DNA of 64,000 bases from Atopomonas sediminilitoris. Its GTDB lineage: Bacteria; Pseudomonadota; Gammaproteobacteria; Pseudomonadales; Pseudomonadaceae. Below the pieces are notes generated by a model, which saw nothing but the letters and a program-made list of their open reading frames with translations, was not told where the DNA came from and searched no databases. A program made the translations under genes and the position numbers. Location: assembly GCF_022601735.1 (NCBI RefSeq), contig NZ_JAKUMM010000004.1:1-64000 (forward strand). The letters run 5' to 3'. Every line of letters begins with the position of its first letter. Within the stretch, counting starts at the first letter, position 1. Of this stretch, positions 49,230-59,087 are shown piece after piece.

Positions 49230-50015
49230 ATGGATTTGATCGACTTAAAGTACTGGCCGCATTGGTTAGCCGCAGGTTGGTACTTGGCTTGTTGGCTCGG
49301 CTATACCCGTTATGCAACGGCCAAGGCGAAAACCACGCCGTGCTTAGCCAGCGTGCTGCACTTGTACCGTGAAGATTGGATGCGCCGCATGTTGATGCGC
49401 GATAACCGTATCGCCGACACCAGTGTGGTGGGCAATCTTGAGCGCAACGCCTCGTTTTTTGCCTCTAGCACGCTGATTATTTTGGCCGGTGTGTTTACCG
49501 TGTTTGGCGCATCCGAGAAGGCCTTAGTGGCGCTGTCTTCGTTGCCGCTGGTGGAGCAAGCCGATCGCTCAGTGTCAGAAATCAAGCTGCTCGGTCTGGC
49601 CATGGTGTTCGTGTATGCGTTCTTCACCTTCAGCTGGTGCATGCGCCAATATAATTTTGCCGCCATCTTGTTGGGCTCCGCGCCGATGGTGGCCGAGCGC
49701 AATGTCACCGAGCAAGAGCGCAAGTTATTTGTTCAGCGTTCGGCACGGGTGATTTCCTCGGCAGCTAACCAGTTCAACTTGGGGCTAAGGGCGTACTACT
49801 TTGGGTTGGCGATGATGGTGTGGTTCATCAATCCGTGGTTGTTTATTGCTGCTTCCACGGTGGTGATGTTCGTGCTGTACCACCGTGAATTCCACTCCAG
49901 CGTGTTGGAGGTCATGATGGCCAGCCAAGCGCCGCAGCTGGATAGTAAAACCGATGCCGTTAACGCGCCGCTTGCCAGTGAGGACACCTCAGGCAGCGGT
50001 TCAACCCCGACTTGA
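49230..50015 (+). CDS. DUF599 membrane protein
   Basis: 261 residues. Hydrophobic helices near 9-25 (WPHWLAAGWYLACWLGY), 75-95 (FFASSTLIILAGVFTVFG), 122-140 (LLGLAMVFVYAFFTFSW) and 198-232 (AYYFGLAMMVWFINPWLFI). The soluble part includes DWMRRMLMRDNRIADTSVVG, typical of DUF599. Function is unknown. ATG 49230 follows GGGGG at 49220-49224, and TATAAT at 49200-49205 is a possible -10 box. The Ser/Thr/Asp-rich tail after 235 is probably disordered. It is divergent from the ceramidase-like gene. Confidence 0.8.
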   Translation: MDLIDLKYWPHWLAAGWYLACWLGYTRYATAKAKTTPCLASVLHLYREDWMRRMLMRDNRIADTSVVGNLERNASFFASSTLIILAGVFTVFGASEKALVALSSLPLVEQADRSVSEIKLLGLAMVFVYAFFTFSWCMRQYNFAAILLGSAPMVAERNVTEQERKLFVQRSARVISSAANQFNLGLRAYYFGLAMMVWFINPWLFIAASTVVMFVLYHREFHSSVLEVMMASQAPQLDSKTDAVNAPLASEDTSGSGSTPT

Positions 50016-50120
50016 TGGCTTTTATCGCGCCTCATGTGGCATTAAGCGCTTGGTATTGCTGCTGGTTAATCGGTAAGTAGCGCTTATTATTGCCGCCTTT
50101 TTTCAGAAGGAGTCATGCGC

Positions 50121-50594
50121 ATGAGCGAAACCACGATTCGTCCCCGCGCTGAGCGCTTTTTATCGGTGCTCAAACATTGCCAAAATCTTGGGATGACCGT
50201 GGAACAAGCGGATAGCCAAGGTTTGATACTGCGCCTGCCTTACAGCGACTCGATTGTGGGTGATCCAGAAACCGGTGTTGTGCATGGCGGAGCGATCACG
50301 AGCCTGATGGATACCACTTGCGGAATCAGCACGGTGTGCGTACTGCCAGAGTTTGAAATCTGCCCCACCTTAGATTTACGCATCGACTACATGCACCCAG
50401 CGGCGCCCGGCAAAGCAATTTATGGTTTTGCCGAGTGTTATCGCGTCACCCCGAACGTCATTTTTACTCGTGGCGTGGCCTACCAAGACGATCGAGATAA
50501 CCCCATTGCCCATGTGGTCGGTACGTTTATGCGTATGGGCAAAGTGACACAAAGTGAAGCGCTGACTAAAGCCGTGAATGAGGGGCGCGCATGA
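50121..50594 (+). CDS. PaaI-family hotdog thioesterase (first of pair)
   Basis: 157 residues of the hotdog fold. VVHGGAITSLMDTTCG (about 53-68) is the PaaI-type signature, in which HGG shapes the CoA pocket and the Asp serves as general base. TLDLRIDYMHPA is the following strand motif. It should hydrolyse an acyl-CoA. AAGGAG at 50107-50112 is properly spaced for ATG 50121, not ATG 50115. Its stop overlaps the next gene's start by four bases, so the two hotdog proteins are made together and might form a heteromer. Confidence 0.85.
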   Translation: MSETTIRPRAERFLSVLKHCQNLGMTVEQADSQGLILRLPYSDSIVGDPETGVVHGGAITSLMDTTCGISTVCVLPEFEICPTLDLRIDYMHPAAPGKAIYGFAECYRVTPNVIFTRGVAYQDDRDNPIAHVVGTFMRMGKVTQSEALTKAVNEGRA

Positions 50595-51031
50595 GTACGT
50601 TAAACCTGACTGCCAAAGCGCGCGAGGCCGCTACATCCGGTGATTATTCCGAGCTAATCAGCCTGGTGCCCTACGCCAAAATGATTGGCATTGAATGCAT
50701 TAAGCTCGGCGATGAGCTGGTGTTTAGGTTGCCAGCACAAGACGGCAACATCGGGAATCCAACCTTGCCGGCTATTCATGGCGGCGTTATCGCAGGCTTT
50801 ATGGAGCACGCTGCGCAGCTGCACTTGATTGCGGCCATGGGCGGGCAACATTTACCGAAAATCATCGACTTCTCGATAGATTACCTGCGCGCAGGTCTTT
50901 ATCGTGACACCTATGCACAGTGCCAAGTTTGGCGCCAAGGTCGCCGGGTGGCCAACGTGGCGATCAATGCTTGGCAAACGGGCCAAGCCGAGCCCATAGC
51001 CACGGCGCGAGCACATTTTAAGGTGGACTGA
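50591..51031 (+). CDS. PaaI-family hotdog thioesterase (second of pair)
   Basis: 146 residues, hotdog fold. AIHGGVIAGFMEHAAQ (about 58-73) has Glu where the first protein has Asp. IIDFSIDYLRAGL is the following strand motif. GAGGGG lies before ATG 50591. The two proteins share little sequence outside the motifs, so this is an old pairing rather than a recent duplication. Confidence 0.83.
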   Translation: MSTLNLTAKAREAATSGDYSELISLVPYAKMIGIECIKLGDELVFRLPAQDGNIGNPTLPAIHGGVIAGFMEHAAQLHLIAAMGGQHLPKIIDFSIDYLRAGLYRDTYAQCQVWRQGRRVANVAINAWQTGQAEPIATARAHFKVD

Positions 51032-51076
51032 GTGCACAGCATCAGCCGCCATGATTGATTTGGATAAGGACACACG

Positions 51077-52324
51077 ATGGATGCCCTGTTAATCCTTGGC
51101 GGTTTACTGCTGATTGTCTTCAGCATGGTTTGGCTGTCGATGCAGGCTTTTGCCAAGGGCTTGTTGTGGGGCTGGAGCACGCTGCTACCGCCCTTTAACC
51201 TGGTGTACTTGTTGGCGCATTGGCGGCGTGCGCGTCGTGTGCTGCTGCTAACCGGGATGGGCGCTATTTTGCTGGTGGTGGGGCTGACCATGTTGGCGCA
51301 GCGCAATCCTGAGCGTTTACAGCAACTGCTTGCGTGGCAATGGGTGCACCCAGAGCCTGCGCCTCAGCCTGACTTGATGATGGATTTGCGCGGCGAAATC
51401 AACGGCCATGTGTTCCGCCCACAAAGCGGCGAGTTGATCGACGGTGTGCTGCGTCTGCGCGAAGGCGGCGACTTTTTTGCGCGCTACGAAATCAGTATGC
51501 AGTTGCCCGATTACACGGGTGGACCGCTAACGCTGGATATTTTGCCCAACGATAAAGACCCGCTGCCGCTGATCGAAATCAGCTGGCAAAGCGAAGGTAC
51601 ACCTTTGCCTGAGTTTTGGCGGCTAAGCCGTGGCTATAGCCTGCATTTGAACTTGCAGCCACAAGCGCCCAATCGACTCCAAGGCGAGTTTCACCTGATC
51701 CTGCCGCGTGAATACGACACCAGTCTGAGCGGGCAGGTCGAGGTGTATACCGATCACTTGCGCTATCGCGATGGCAAGCTCGATACGCAACATGACTCCA
51801 TGGATACCTTGAATGCCGTGGTGGCGGACTATCTGAGCCGCCGCCTGTTATCGCGCACCCTAACGCTACAACCCTTGGCGCCGCTGACTATAACGGACTG
51901 GCGAGCCGGTCGGTTCGAGGCGACCGTACGCTATCAACAAGACGGTGTGGCGGCATCACTGCCAATCGTCTTGCAGAAGCAGGTCAGTAAAGGCTGGCGT
52001 GTGCAGGGGGATAGTTACCCCGCATTGACTGACGCTGTGCCACTGCCGGTGGTCGTTGAAACTGTGCCAGAGCCGGTTGTGCAACCGATTGCTAATGATC
52101 GTCGTGTGGGGTTCTCGTTGGCGACTTTGCTGGCCAATCCTGCCCGCTATCAAGGCTTACAAGTGCGTGTGGTCAATGCGCGTGGTCGTGAGGCCAGTGG
52201 CATTTTTGATGGCCTAGATGCGTTGGATTACCTCAAGGTGCGACAAGTACGCAACGACGCTGGCGAAGTGGTTTTTACCTTCAGTCGTCGCGATATTACT
52301 GAGATTGAATTGCTCGAGCCTTGA
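51077..52324 (+). CDS. Uncharacterised membrane-anchored protein upstream of htpG
   Basis: 415 residues. I do not recognise a named family. Two hydrophobic segments, about 3-26 and 54-74, flank LLPPFNLVYLLAHWRRARR; the remaining 340 residues are soluble, beta-rich and probably periplasmic (DLMMDLRGEINGHVF, LTLDILPNDKDPLPLIEIS). The last 70 residues (SLATLLANPARYQGLQVRVV onward) look like a separate small domain that reads like an OB-type fold. AAGGA precedes ATG 51077. The heat-shock promoter of htpG overlaps its stop codon. Confidence 0.7.
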   Translation: MDALLILGGLLLIVFSMVWLSMQAFAKGLLWGWSTLLPPFNLVYLLAHWRRARRVLLLTGMGAILLVVGLTMLAQRNPERLQQLLAWQWVHPEPAPQPDLMMDLRGEINGHVFRPQSGELIDGVLRLREGGDFFARYEISMQLPDYTGGPLTLDILPNDKDPLPLIEISWQSEGTPLPEFWRLSRGYSLHLNLQPQAPNRLQGEFHLILPREYDTSLSGQVEVYTDHLRYRDGKLDTQHDSMDTLNAVVADYLSRRLLSRTLTLQPLAPLTITDWRAGRFEATVRYQQDGVAASLPIVLQKQVSKGWRVQGDSYPALTDAVPLPVVVETVPEPVVQPIANDRRVGFSLATLLANPARYQGLQVRVVNARGREASGIFDGLDALDYLKVRQVRNDAGEVVFTFSRRDITEIELLEP

Positions 52325-52348
52325 AAACCGAAAAGGGTGTCCCCACTT
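52320..52348 (+). promoter_or_regulatory. Sigma-32 (RpoH) promoter of htpG
   Basis: CTTGAAA (52320-52326), 14 bases, CCCCACTT (52341-52348), a near-perfect heat-shock promoter. The -35 box overlaps the stop codon of the upstream gene. Confidence 0.9.
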
Positions 52349-52389
52349 CTGTTACACGTATTTTGTTGTGACCGGAGTTTGGATACCCC

Positions 52390-54294
52390 ATGGAAACTGC
52401 GCAAAAAGAAACCCTTGGCTTTCAGACCGAAGTGAAGCAACTGCTTCACCTGATGATTCACTCGCTGTACTCCAATCAAGAAATTTTCCTGCGTGAGCTG
52501 GTCTCTAACGCCTCAGACGCCGCTGACAAGCTGCGCTTTGAAGCCTTGGCGAATCCAGAGCTGCTGGAAGATTCGCCCGAATTAAAGATTCGACTGAGCT
52601 TTGATGCCACGGCGCGTACCTTGACCATTGAAGACAATGGCATCGGTATGAACCGCGATGAAGTGATCCAAAACCTGGGCACCATTGCTAAATCAGGCAC
52701 CTCAGATTTCCTCAAGCAGCTCTCCGGTGACCAAAAGAAAGACTCGCACCTGATTGGTCAGTTTGGTGTGGGCTTTTACAGCGCCTTCATTGTGGCGGAT
52801 CAGGTCGCCGTCGAAACCCGTCGGGCCGGTGCTGCGCCGAGTGAAGGGGTGCGCTGGGTTTCCAAGGGCGAAGGTGAGTTCACTATCGAAGCCATTGAGC
52901 GCGCCGAACGTGGCACGCGCATTACCCTGCACCTGAAAGAAGCGTGCAGCGAATTTGCCGACGGCTGGCGCCTGCGCAATCTCGTGACTAAGTATTCCGA
53001 CCATATCGCGCTGCCCATTGAGCTGCCTAAGCAAGCACAAGGCGAAGAAGAGACCGATGCCAACGCGGCACCTGAGTGGGAAACCGCTAACCGCGCTAGT
53101 GCTTTGTGGTCCCGTGCGCGTAGTGAGGTTAAAGACGAAGAGTACGGTGAGTTTTACAAGCACATCGCCCATGACTTTGAAGAGCCTCTGGCGTGGAGCC
53201 ACAACAAGGTTGAAGGCAAGCTAGAGTACACCTCGCTGCTGTATGTGCCGGGGCGTGCGCCGTTCGACTTGTACCAGCGTGAAGCGCCCAAGGGCCTCAA
53301 GCTGTATGTGCAGCGCGTGTTCATCATGGATCAGGCCGAGCAGTTCTTGCCCCTGTACCTGCGCTTTATTAAAGGCGTGGTGGACTCCAATGATCTATCG
53401 CTGAACGTCTCGCGTGAGATTCTGCAAAAAGACCCGAATATCGACGCTATGCGCTCGGCGCTGACCAAGCGTGTATTGGACATGCTGGAGAAGCTGGCCA
53501 AGAACGACGCCGAGAAATTTGCCAAGTTCTGGAAAGCCTTCGGTAGCGTGCTCAAAGAAGGCCCAGCCGAAGATTTCGCCAATAAAGAGAAAATCGCAGG
53601 CCTGTTGCGCTTTGCCTCCACCCACGCCGGCAATGCGGATGAAACCGTCAGCTTGGCTGATTACATCGCGCGGATGCCGGAAGGTCAGGACAAGCTCTAT
53701 TACCTGACGGGCGAAAGCTACGATCAGGTGAAAAACAGCCCGCACTTGGAAGTCTTCCGCAAGAAAGGCATTGAAGTGTTGCTGCTCACCGATCGCATCG
53801 ATGAGTGGCTGATGAGCTACCTCACCGAGTTCGACGCTAAGCAGTTTGTCGACGTGGCGCGTGGCGACCTAGACTTAGGCGCGCTGGATAGCGAAGACGA
53901 CAAGAAAGCCCAAGAAGAAGCCAGTAAAGCCAAAGAAGGCCTGCTGGAGCGCTTGAAGAAGGCACTTGCCGAGCACGTTAGCGAAGTGCGCGTGTCGCAC
54001 CGTCTGACTGACTCGCCGGCCATTTTAGCCATTGGTGAGCAAGACATGGGCCTGCAAATGCGCCGTATCTTGGAAGCCAGCGGGCAAAAGGCACCGGAGT
54101 CCAAGCCGATCTTTGAAATCAACCCAGGTCATCCGCTGGTAGAAAAACTCGAAGCGGAGCAGAGCGAAGAGCGTTTTAGCGATCTGTCGTTGGTGCTGTT
54201 TGACCAAGCGGCTCTTGCCGCGGGTAACTCGCTGAAAGACCCAGCCGCTTATGTGCGTCGCTTGAACAAGTTGCTGGTTGAACTTAGCGCTTAA
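52390..54294 (+). CDS. htpG: Molecular chaperone HtpG (Hsp90)
   Basis: 634 residues. GHKL ATPase domain with catalytic E36 ([15 protein letters not shown]), EDNGIGM near 81-87 and [11 protein letters not shown] near 123-133. Middle domain with [10 protein letters not shown] and a C-terminal dimerisation domain. There is no MEEVD tail, as usual in bacteria. It refolds and stabilises client proteins with DnaK. The clear sigma-32 promoter explains heat induction. ATG 52390 fits the family N-terminus [19 protein letters not shown]. Confidence 0.98.
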   Translation: METAQKETLGFQTEVKQLLHLMIHSLYSNQEIFLRELVSNASDAADKLRFEALANPELLEDSPELKIRLSFDATARTLTIEDNGIGMNRDEVIQNLGTIAKSGTSDFLKQLSGDQKKDSHLIGQFGVGFYSAFIVADQVAVETRRAGAAPSEGVRWVSKGEGEFTIEAIERAERGTRITLHLKEACSEFADGWRLRNLVTKYSDHIALPIELPKQAQGEEETDANAAPEWETANRASALWSRARSEVKDEEYGEFYKHIAHDFEEPLAWSHNKVEGKLEYTSLLYVPGRAPFDLYQREAPKGLKLYVQRVFIMDQAEQFLPLYLRFIKGVVDSNDLSLNVSREILQKDPNIDAMRSALTKRVLDMLEKLAKNDAEKFAKFWKAFGSVLKEGPAEDFANKEKIAGLLRFASTHAGNADETVSLADYIARMPEGQDKLYYLTGESYDQVKNSPHLEVFRKKGIEVLLLTDRIDEWLMSYLTEFDAKQFVDVARGDLDLGALDSEDDKKAQEEASKAKEGLLERLKKALAEHVSEVRVSHRLTDSPAILAIGEQDMGLQMRRILEASGQKAPESKPIFEINPGHPLVEKLEAEQSEERFSDLSLVLFDQAALAAGNSLKDPAAYVRRLNKLLVELSA

Positions 54295-54311
54295 GCTTGT
54301 CTAGGCTCGAT

Positions 54312-54348
54312 AAAAACCCTACAACGCTGCGTTGTGGGGTTTTTTTTA
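54312..54348 (+). terminator. Terminator of htpG
   Basis: AAAACCCTACAACG-CTGC-GTTGTGGGGTTTTTTTT; one G:T and one mismatch at most in the stem. Confidence 0.92.
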
Positions 54349-54370
54349 TGGTTTTTGAAAAGCGGTGCTC

Positions 54371-54397
54371 TTCAGTCGCATGCCCCTTGGCCGACAT
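54371..54397 (+). promoter_or_regulatory. Possible weak FliA promoter of six-helix chemoreceptor
   Basis: TTCAGTCG, exactly 11 bases, then GCCGACAT. The -10 part and the spacing are good, the -35 part is weak. It lies 29 bases before the receptor start. Confidence 0.4.
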
Positions 54398-54426
54398 GCT
54401 TTTGGCAGTCACGGAGAATAATAACG

Positions 54427-55875
54427 ATGCAAAACAGTGGGTTTCTTGGGCGCTTTATGCCCAATGTCGAGTGGGCGGATGAAGCGCAGTGGCTGCAAAG
54501 CCGCACCTTAGCCTTTTGCGGTTTATGCGGGATCGTGATTGGTCTCTATAGCAGCGCTAAATGGGGCAAGCTGGGTAACCAAGCGCTGGTGCAAGGGTCT
54601 TTGCTGCTGGTGTTGGGCATGCCGTTGGTTCTACTGTTTTTGCGTCAGGCGTGGTTGCCCGTAACCGCGGTGGCCAATATGGCACTGGCGTGCATGAGCA
54701 GTTATGCCCTGATTTTGGTTTACCACTTAGGTGGTTTGCAGTCGGCACATATCTTTTGGCCCATTGCCATGATTGTGTTTGCTTATTTATTGGCGGGTAA
54801 GCGCAGCGCCATGTGCTGGAGTGCGGTGCACTTGGCGTTTGTGTTTTGGATGGTGTGGTTGCAGCGCAGTGGTGCGAGTTTGCCGCACTTTGATCTGTCG
54901 CCACGCGACGCCATGCTCAATCAATACTCTGGATTCCTGTTGCCGGTGCTCGCGGTCTGGTTGGCGCAGTGGTACAGCGCCGGCTTGCGCGATAAAGCCT
55001 TGGCGGATGCGCAAGCGCACTGGCACCAAGCCGAAGCGCAAAGTGAGGCGGCTAAGCACAGTCATGACAGCCTGAGCCATCTTCTGGATGAAGTGCGCAG
55101 CAGCGTGCAAGGCTTACAGCAGTTGTCGGGGCAGCTGCACACTACCTTGATCACCGTGCGCGAGCGCTGTCACAGCATCGATGGCGAAGTGCAACAGCAG
55201 AGTGCCGGCATGTTGTCGTTTAATGCGGCGCTCAGCCATGTGCTCGGCGAATTGCAGCAGGGCGCCACGCAAATGCACAGCTTAAGTGACACCACCCAAG
55301 ACAGCGCTGCGCAAATTGGCATGCGCGCGCAGAGCATGCAGGCGGCAGAGCAGAGTATGCATGCTATTGAGCAAAGTAATGCGCGCATTGCGGAGGCCAT
55401 GCAGGTGATCAGCGATATCGCCGCACAAACCAACTTGTTAGCCCTCAACGCCGCTATTGAAGCGGCGCGCGCTGGTGAGCATGGCCGTGGCTTCGCGGTG
55501 GTTGCCGATGAAGTGCGTAGCTTGTCGCAGCGCAGCAATCGCACGGCGGAAGAGGTGCAGGGCTTATTGGCCCAAGCGCAGGCTTCGGTTGAACAAGGTG
55601 TGCGTCAAGTCAGTGATGTGGCTCAGGCACTGCAGGGCAGTGTGGGGAGTACCCAAGCGCTGGCGCAAGGCATTGTCCAGCACAGCCAGGGTTTGCAAGG
55701 CAGCCAACAGCAGTTGGCGCAGCTGCAAGAAGAAAGTGTCAGTCAGTTGTCGGCAGTCGAGCGCCAACGCGAAGCCAGTGCGGCGTTGTTGGCGGCGCAA
55801 GGCGACTTGGTGACGATGAGTGAGCAGTTAGCGCAGGTGTCGCAGCGTTTGGGCGCGCAAGTTACGCAGGTGTAA
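54427..55875 (+). CDS. Chemoreceptor-like protein with six-helix N-terminal membrane domain
   Basis: 482 residues. Six predicted membrane helices at about 27-43, 54-72, 77-99, 108-124, 127-146 and 165-185 replace the usual two-helix periplasmic sensor. A coiled coil follows directly without a clear HAMP, then the signalling domain with [20 protein letters not shown] and [15 protein letters not shown]. It likely senses a membrane-associated or energy signal. The cytoplasmic part is shorter than in standard receptors. GGAG about 11 bases upstream supports ATG 54427. Confidence 0.88.
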   Translation: MQNSGFLGRFMPNVEWADEAQWLQSRTLAFCGLCGIVIGLYSSAKWGKLGNQALVQGSLLLVLGMPLVLLFLRQAWLPVTAVANMALACMSSYALILVYHLGGLQSAHIFWPIAMIVFAYLLAGKRSAMCWSAVHLAFVFWMVWLQRSGASLPHFDLSPRDAMLNQYSGFLLPVLAVWLAQWYSAGLRDKALADAQAHWHQAEAQSEAAKHSHDSLSHLLDEVRSSVQGLQQLSGQLHTTLITVRERCHSIDGEVQQQSAGMLSFNAALSHVLGELQQGATQMHSLSDTTQDSAAQIGMRAQSMQAAEQSMHAIEQSNARIAEAMQVISDIAAQTNLLALNAAIEAARAGEHGRGFAVVADEVRSLSQRSNRTAEEVQGLLAQAQASVEQGVRQVSDVAQALQGSVGSTQALAQGIVQHSQGLQGSQQQLAQLQEESVSQLSAVERQREASAALLAAQGDLVTMSEQLAQVSQRLGAQVTQV

Positions 55876-55908
55876 TGGGAGGGTCGGAGAGCAGGTGAGG
55901 TGGTGAGT

Positions 55909-56766
55909 TTAAGCGGTTTTGCTGGACTCACGCAGGCAGTCGCCCATGGCAGTGGCACCTGCTTGCAGCAGGCCTTCGCCGACGGCTTGTGAGCTTGCGG
56001 CGCTGCGTGGCAGCAACAGCAGGTCAGGGTGGCGAGCATCGGTGCTGAGCACGAGGCGTGCGTACAGTACATGGTGCTCGGCTAATAGCTGGATGAGCTG
56101 TTTTTCTGAGAAAAGGGATTTTTCCAAGAGCAAGCAAATAAATTGCTCTTCAAGTTGCTCAAGCCCTTCGGGGCGTAACTGCAGGTGATGGATACTGGCC
56201 GGCACACTCTGTTCTAAGTTGTGCTCGCGGGCATAGCTCACCGCGCAAGCCATGGCTAAGCCGCCTTTGCTAAAGCCCCAGAACAGCCTTTGACCATGCC
56301 AGCTGGCTTGGTATAGCTCAAGAAAGCTGGCCGTACCTACGGCGCTAAAGGCTCTGCCTAGCGCCTGCATAAAGTCGCCATAAGACTTAACGCGGAAATC
56401 TTCGGCCAGAGAGCTAGCCGCCAGTTGCTCAAGCTTGGTGAAGTCATGATCGGCAAACTCGGCGGTATAGACCAAGCCCCCTAGGCGGCGCAGGTCGAAG
56501 TGTTCTTCGCGCAGCGTGTGTTCTTCAATAAGGTTGTGCAGTGCCTGCCAGGCGGCGTCTTTGACTTCTTTGACCGGGCCGCTGAGGCGACGCTTGGGCA
56601 TATTGATCAGGTTTTGCAGCGGTAAGCCTGCTTCCCAAAAAATGCTTTGATCACCCCAGCGCGGATCAACTGGATTGACCTTGATAGCGGCTGCCGCACG
56701 CGCGATCGCCGCCGGCCGGTGCGCGGCTAGTGCGAGGCGATTAAAGAAGGGCAGGCTCTCAAACAT
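55909..56766 (-). CDS. Uncharacterised conserved-type protein
   Basis: 285 residues, not recognised with certainty. It has no signal peptide or membrane helix. Notable segments are NPVDPRWGDQSIFWEAGLPL near 33-52, RRLGGLVYTAEFADHDFTKL near 92-111 and FWGFSKGGLAMACAVSYARE near 160-180; the GFSKGG has the look of a nucleophile elbow but no catalytic set can be assigned. The composition matches its neighbours. ATG 56766 is the only early start; the ribosome-binding site is weak. It converges with the chemoreceptor gene. Confidence 0.7.
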   Translation of the reverse strand: MFESLPFFNRLALAAHRPAAIARAAAAIKVNPVDPRWGDQSIFWEAGLPLQNLINMPKRRLSGPVKEVKDAAWQALHNLIEEHTLREEHFDLRRLGGLVYTAEFADHDFTKLEQLAASSLAEDFRVKSYGDFMQALGRAFSAVGTASFLELYQASWHGQRLFWGFSKGGLAMACAVSYAREHNLEQSVPASIHHLQLRPEGLEQLEEQFICLLLEKSLFSEKQLIQLLAEHHVLYARLVLSTDARHPDLLLLPRSAASSQAVGEGLLQAGATAMGDCLRESSKTA

Positions 56767-57070
56767 TACAGATCCGTCTGGTGCATGTTGACGGCCGTAA
56801 ATAAGCCATCAAGCAGAATTGTCGAACAAAAACAGCGTTAAATAGCGGTGTTTTCAGGGCGTAAGCGCAGAATCATGCCGCTAATAGGTCAGTCAGTGTG
56901 ATCAAGTTGGCAAAAAAAGTCACTTTGGCTCGCTATTGGGCACAGTCTAGCCCGATTCGCTGGCTTTTTTGCAAGCATCTCAACGATTTGCTGCAGTTTT
57001 TTATAGCCTTACATAAAGCAAAGCCGCCACAGACCTTGGCGGTGTGGCGGCTTTGCCGACGGCTGTGCGA
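56767..57070. other. Gene-free gap between uncharacterised protein and acyl-CoA dehydrogenase
   Basis: 304 bases. The right end holds the acyl-CoA dehydrogenase terminator. The left 250 bases are more AT-rich and presumably carry the promoter of the minus-strand gene at 56766. I see no gene. Confidence 0.6.
57018..57056 (-). terminator. Terminator of acyl-CoA dehydrogenase gene
   Basis: A perfect 13-bp stem GCAAAGCCGCCAC (57018-57030) / GTGGCGGCTTTGC (57044-57056) right after the stop codon, followed on the minus strand by TTTATG. Confidence 0.8.
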
Positions 57071-58888
57071 TCAATCGAAGGCAAAATGCTCAATCGGCGT
57101 GCGCATGAGGCTGCCAGTGCTGCGCGTCATGCTGTGAGCATGGCTTTTGGCGCGCGGCAGTAGGCGTTCAAAGTAGAAGTCAGCGCTGGCCAGTTTGGCA
57201 CGATAGAAATCGGCTGATTGCTCGCCGCCGTGTTGCAGGCGGGCATCGGCGGCAGCAGCCATTTTCAGCCAAATAAAGGCCAAGGCGGCGTAGCCTGAGT
57301 ACATCAAAAAGTCGTGACAGGCAGTGGAGACCAGGTCACGGTCTTTGCGTGCTTTAAGGGCAATGCGTACGGTGAGCCAGTTCCACTGGCCAGCCAGCAT
57401 GAGCACCTTGAGTGCTTTGCCGCGTAAGCGTGAGTTCTTCAGCAGCGGTAAGGCGGTGTCGAGCATGCTTTTGGTGTAATCGCGCACAGCTTTGCCTTGG
57501 CTCATCAACAGCACTTTGCGCCCCAGTAGATCGAGGCCTTGAATGCCGGTGGTGCCTTCGTACAGGGTGCTGATGCGCGCATCGCGGACGATCTGTTCCA
57601 TGCCGTGTTCACGGATGTACCCGTGCCCGCCAAACACTTGTACGCCGATGTTGGCGCTTTCAAGCCCCAGCTCGGTTAAGCAGCCTTTAAGAATGGGGGT
57701 GATAAAGCCGAGTTTGTCGTCCCAGTGTTCGTACTTTTGCATGTCTTCGGCGAGCAAGCCTTCGATCATGTAGTCGGCTTTTTGCGCCGCCTCATACAAC
57801 AAGGCGCGGCCACCTTCGGCGATGACTTTTTGGGTCAGCAGCATGCGGCGAACATCGCCGTGGTGATGCAGGCTGTCCGCAACGTGTTCGCGCTCTTTAG
57901 CGCCTGACAGCGCGCGCATGGAACGGCGTTCTTTGGCGTACTCGAGTGCGCCTTGGTAAGAGCGTTCAGCGCTGCCGACACCTTGGATAGCGGTGCCAAT
58001 GCGTGCGGTGTTCATGAAGGTGAACATGCACTCAAGGCCTTGGTTGGCGGTGCCGATCAAGAAGCCCTCGGCCGCATCGAAGTTCAGCACGCATGTGGAA
58101 GAGGCTTTGATCCCCATCTTCTTTTCTAGCGCGCCACAGGTCACTGGGTTGCGCTCGCCGAGGCTGCCGTCGCTGCTGACTTTGACCTTGGGCACGATAA
58201 ACAGCGAAATGCCGCGTGTGCCTTTAGGGGCATCAGGTAGGCGCGCCAGCACGATGTGAATGATGTTCTCGGTCAAATCATGATCGCCAGACGAGATAAA
58301 AATCTTGGTGCCAGTGATCAAGTAGCTGCCGTCAGCTTGTGGCTGGGCCGTGGTTTTGACTTGCCCAAGGTCGGTGCCGCACTGTGGTTCGGTTAGGCAC
58401 ATGGTGCCGGCCCACCGGCCTTCGGTCAGCGGTACCAAATAGGTTTGCTTTTGCGCTTCGCTGCCGTGCATCAAGATGGTGTTCATTGCGCCTAGCGATA
58501 GGCCAGGATACATCGAGAACGGCCAGTTGGCGGTGCCGAGCATCTCTTGTTTGATCAGCCCGAGGGAAATGGGCAAGCCTTGGCCGCCGTATTCCACCGG
58601 GTGCGACAGGCCTTGCCAGCCACCGGCGACAAAAGCGTCGTAAGCTTCGCGGTAGCCTTGAGGTGTGGTGACTTGGCCTTGGTCAAACTGGCAACCTTGC
58701 TCGTCACCGCTTTGATACAGCGGGGCGACCACTTCTTCACAGAGCTTGGCGCATTCCTGCACGATGGCATCGACCACATCGGGCGTGGCTTCGCCGCCTT
58801 GGGCCAGCTGGGCGTAGTGGGTGGGGTAGTCCAACACTTCGTTCATCAAAAAGCGCATGTCGCGCATCGGCACCTTATAAGCAGGCAT
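57071..58888 (-). CDS. Long acyl-CoA dehydrogenase (about 600-residue class)
   Basis: 605 residues, against about 380 for the short class. N-terminal helical domain, FAD-contacting MCLTEPQCGTDLG (about 163-175) and FISSGDHD, and catalytic Glu444 in TLYEGTTGIQGLDLLGRK. A C-terminal helical extension (about 470-605) is typical of the FadE/DmdC-like class. It introduces the trans-2 double bond in an acyl-CoA and passes electrons to ETF. GAGGAC precedes ATG 58888; an in-frame ATG at 58927 is unlikely. No other beta-oxidation gene is adjacent, so chain length cannot be told. Confidence 0.92.
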   Translation of the reverse strand: MPAYKVPMRDMRFLMNEVLDYPTHYAQLAQGGEATPDVVDAIVQECAKLCEEVVAPLYQSGDEQGCQFDQGQVTTPQGYREAYDAFVAGGWQGLSHPVEYGGQGLPISLGLIKQEMLGTANWPFSMYPGLSLGAMNTILMHGSEAQKQTYLVPLTEGRWAGTMCLTEPQCGTDLGQVKTTAQPQADGSYLITGTKIFISSGDHDLTENIIHIVLARLPDAPKGTRGISLFIVPKVKVSSDGSLGERNPVTCGALEKKMGIKASSTCVLNFDAAEGFLIGTANQGLECMFTFMNTARIGTAIQGVGSAERSYQGALEYAKERRSMRALSGAKEREHVADSLHHHGDVRRMLLTQKVIAEGGRALLYEAAQKADYMIEGLLAEDMQKYEHWDDKLGFITPILKGCLTELGLESANIGVQVFGGHGYIREHGMEQIVRDARISTLYEGTTGIQGLDLLGRKVLLMSQGKAVRDYTKSMLDTALPLLKNSRLRGKALKVLMLAGQWNWLTVRIALKARKDRDLVSTACHDFLMYSGYAALAFIWLKMAAAADARLQHGGEQSADFYRAKLASADFYFERLLPRAKSHAHSMTRSTGSLMRTPIEHFAFD

Positions 58889-59087
58889 AACAGTCCTCGG
58901 GTTGCGCATTGGCGCGTGCAGATTCAACGGGCGGCGCGTGGCCGTGGCGCTATTTATAAGCGCAGCCGCGCAGCAACACGTTGGCGCTGCCGCCGATTGC
59001 CGTGGCGTTAAAGTCAGTCACGGGTTTGTCATGGCGGTGTCATGTTGGCGCGCTAGCGTGGCAGCCCAAACTAACGTGGGAGTGGTT

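Noticed and set aside
56898..57137. 79-codon open frame in the gap before the acyl-CoA dehydrogenase
   Set aside because: It runs through the terminator stem and into the antisense of the dehydrogenase end; composition Trp/Cys/Arg-rich, no ribosome-binding site.
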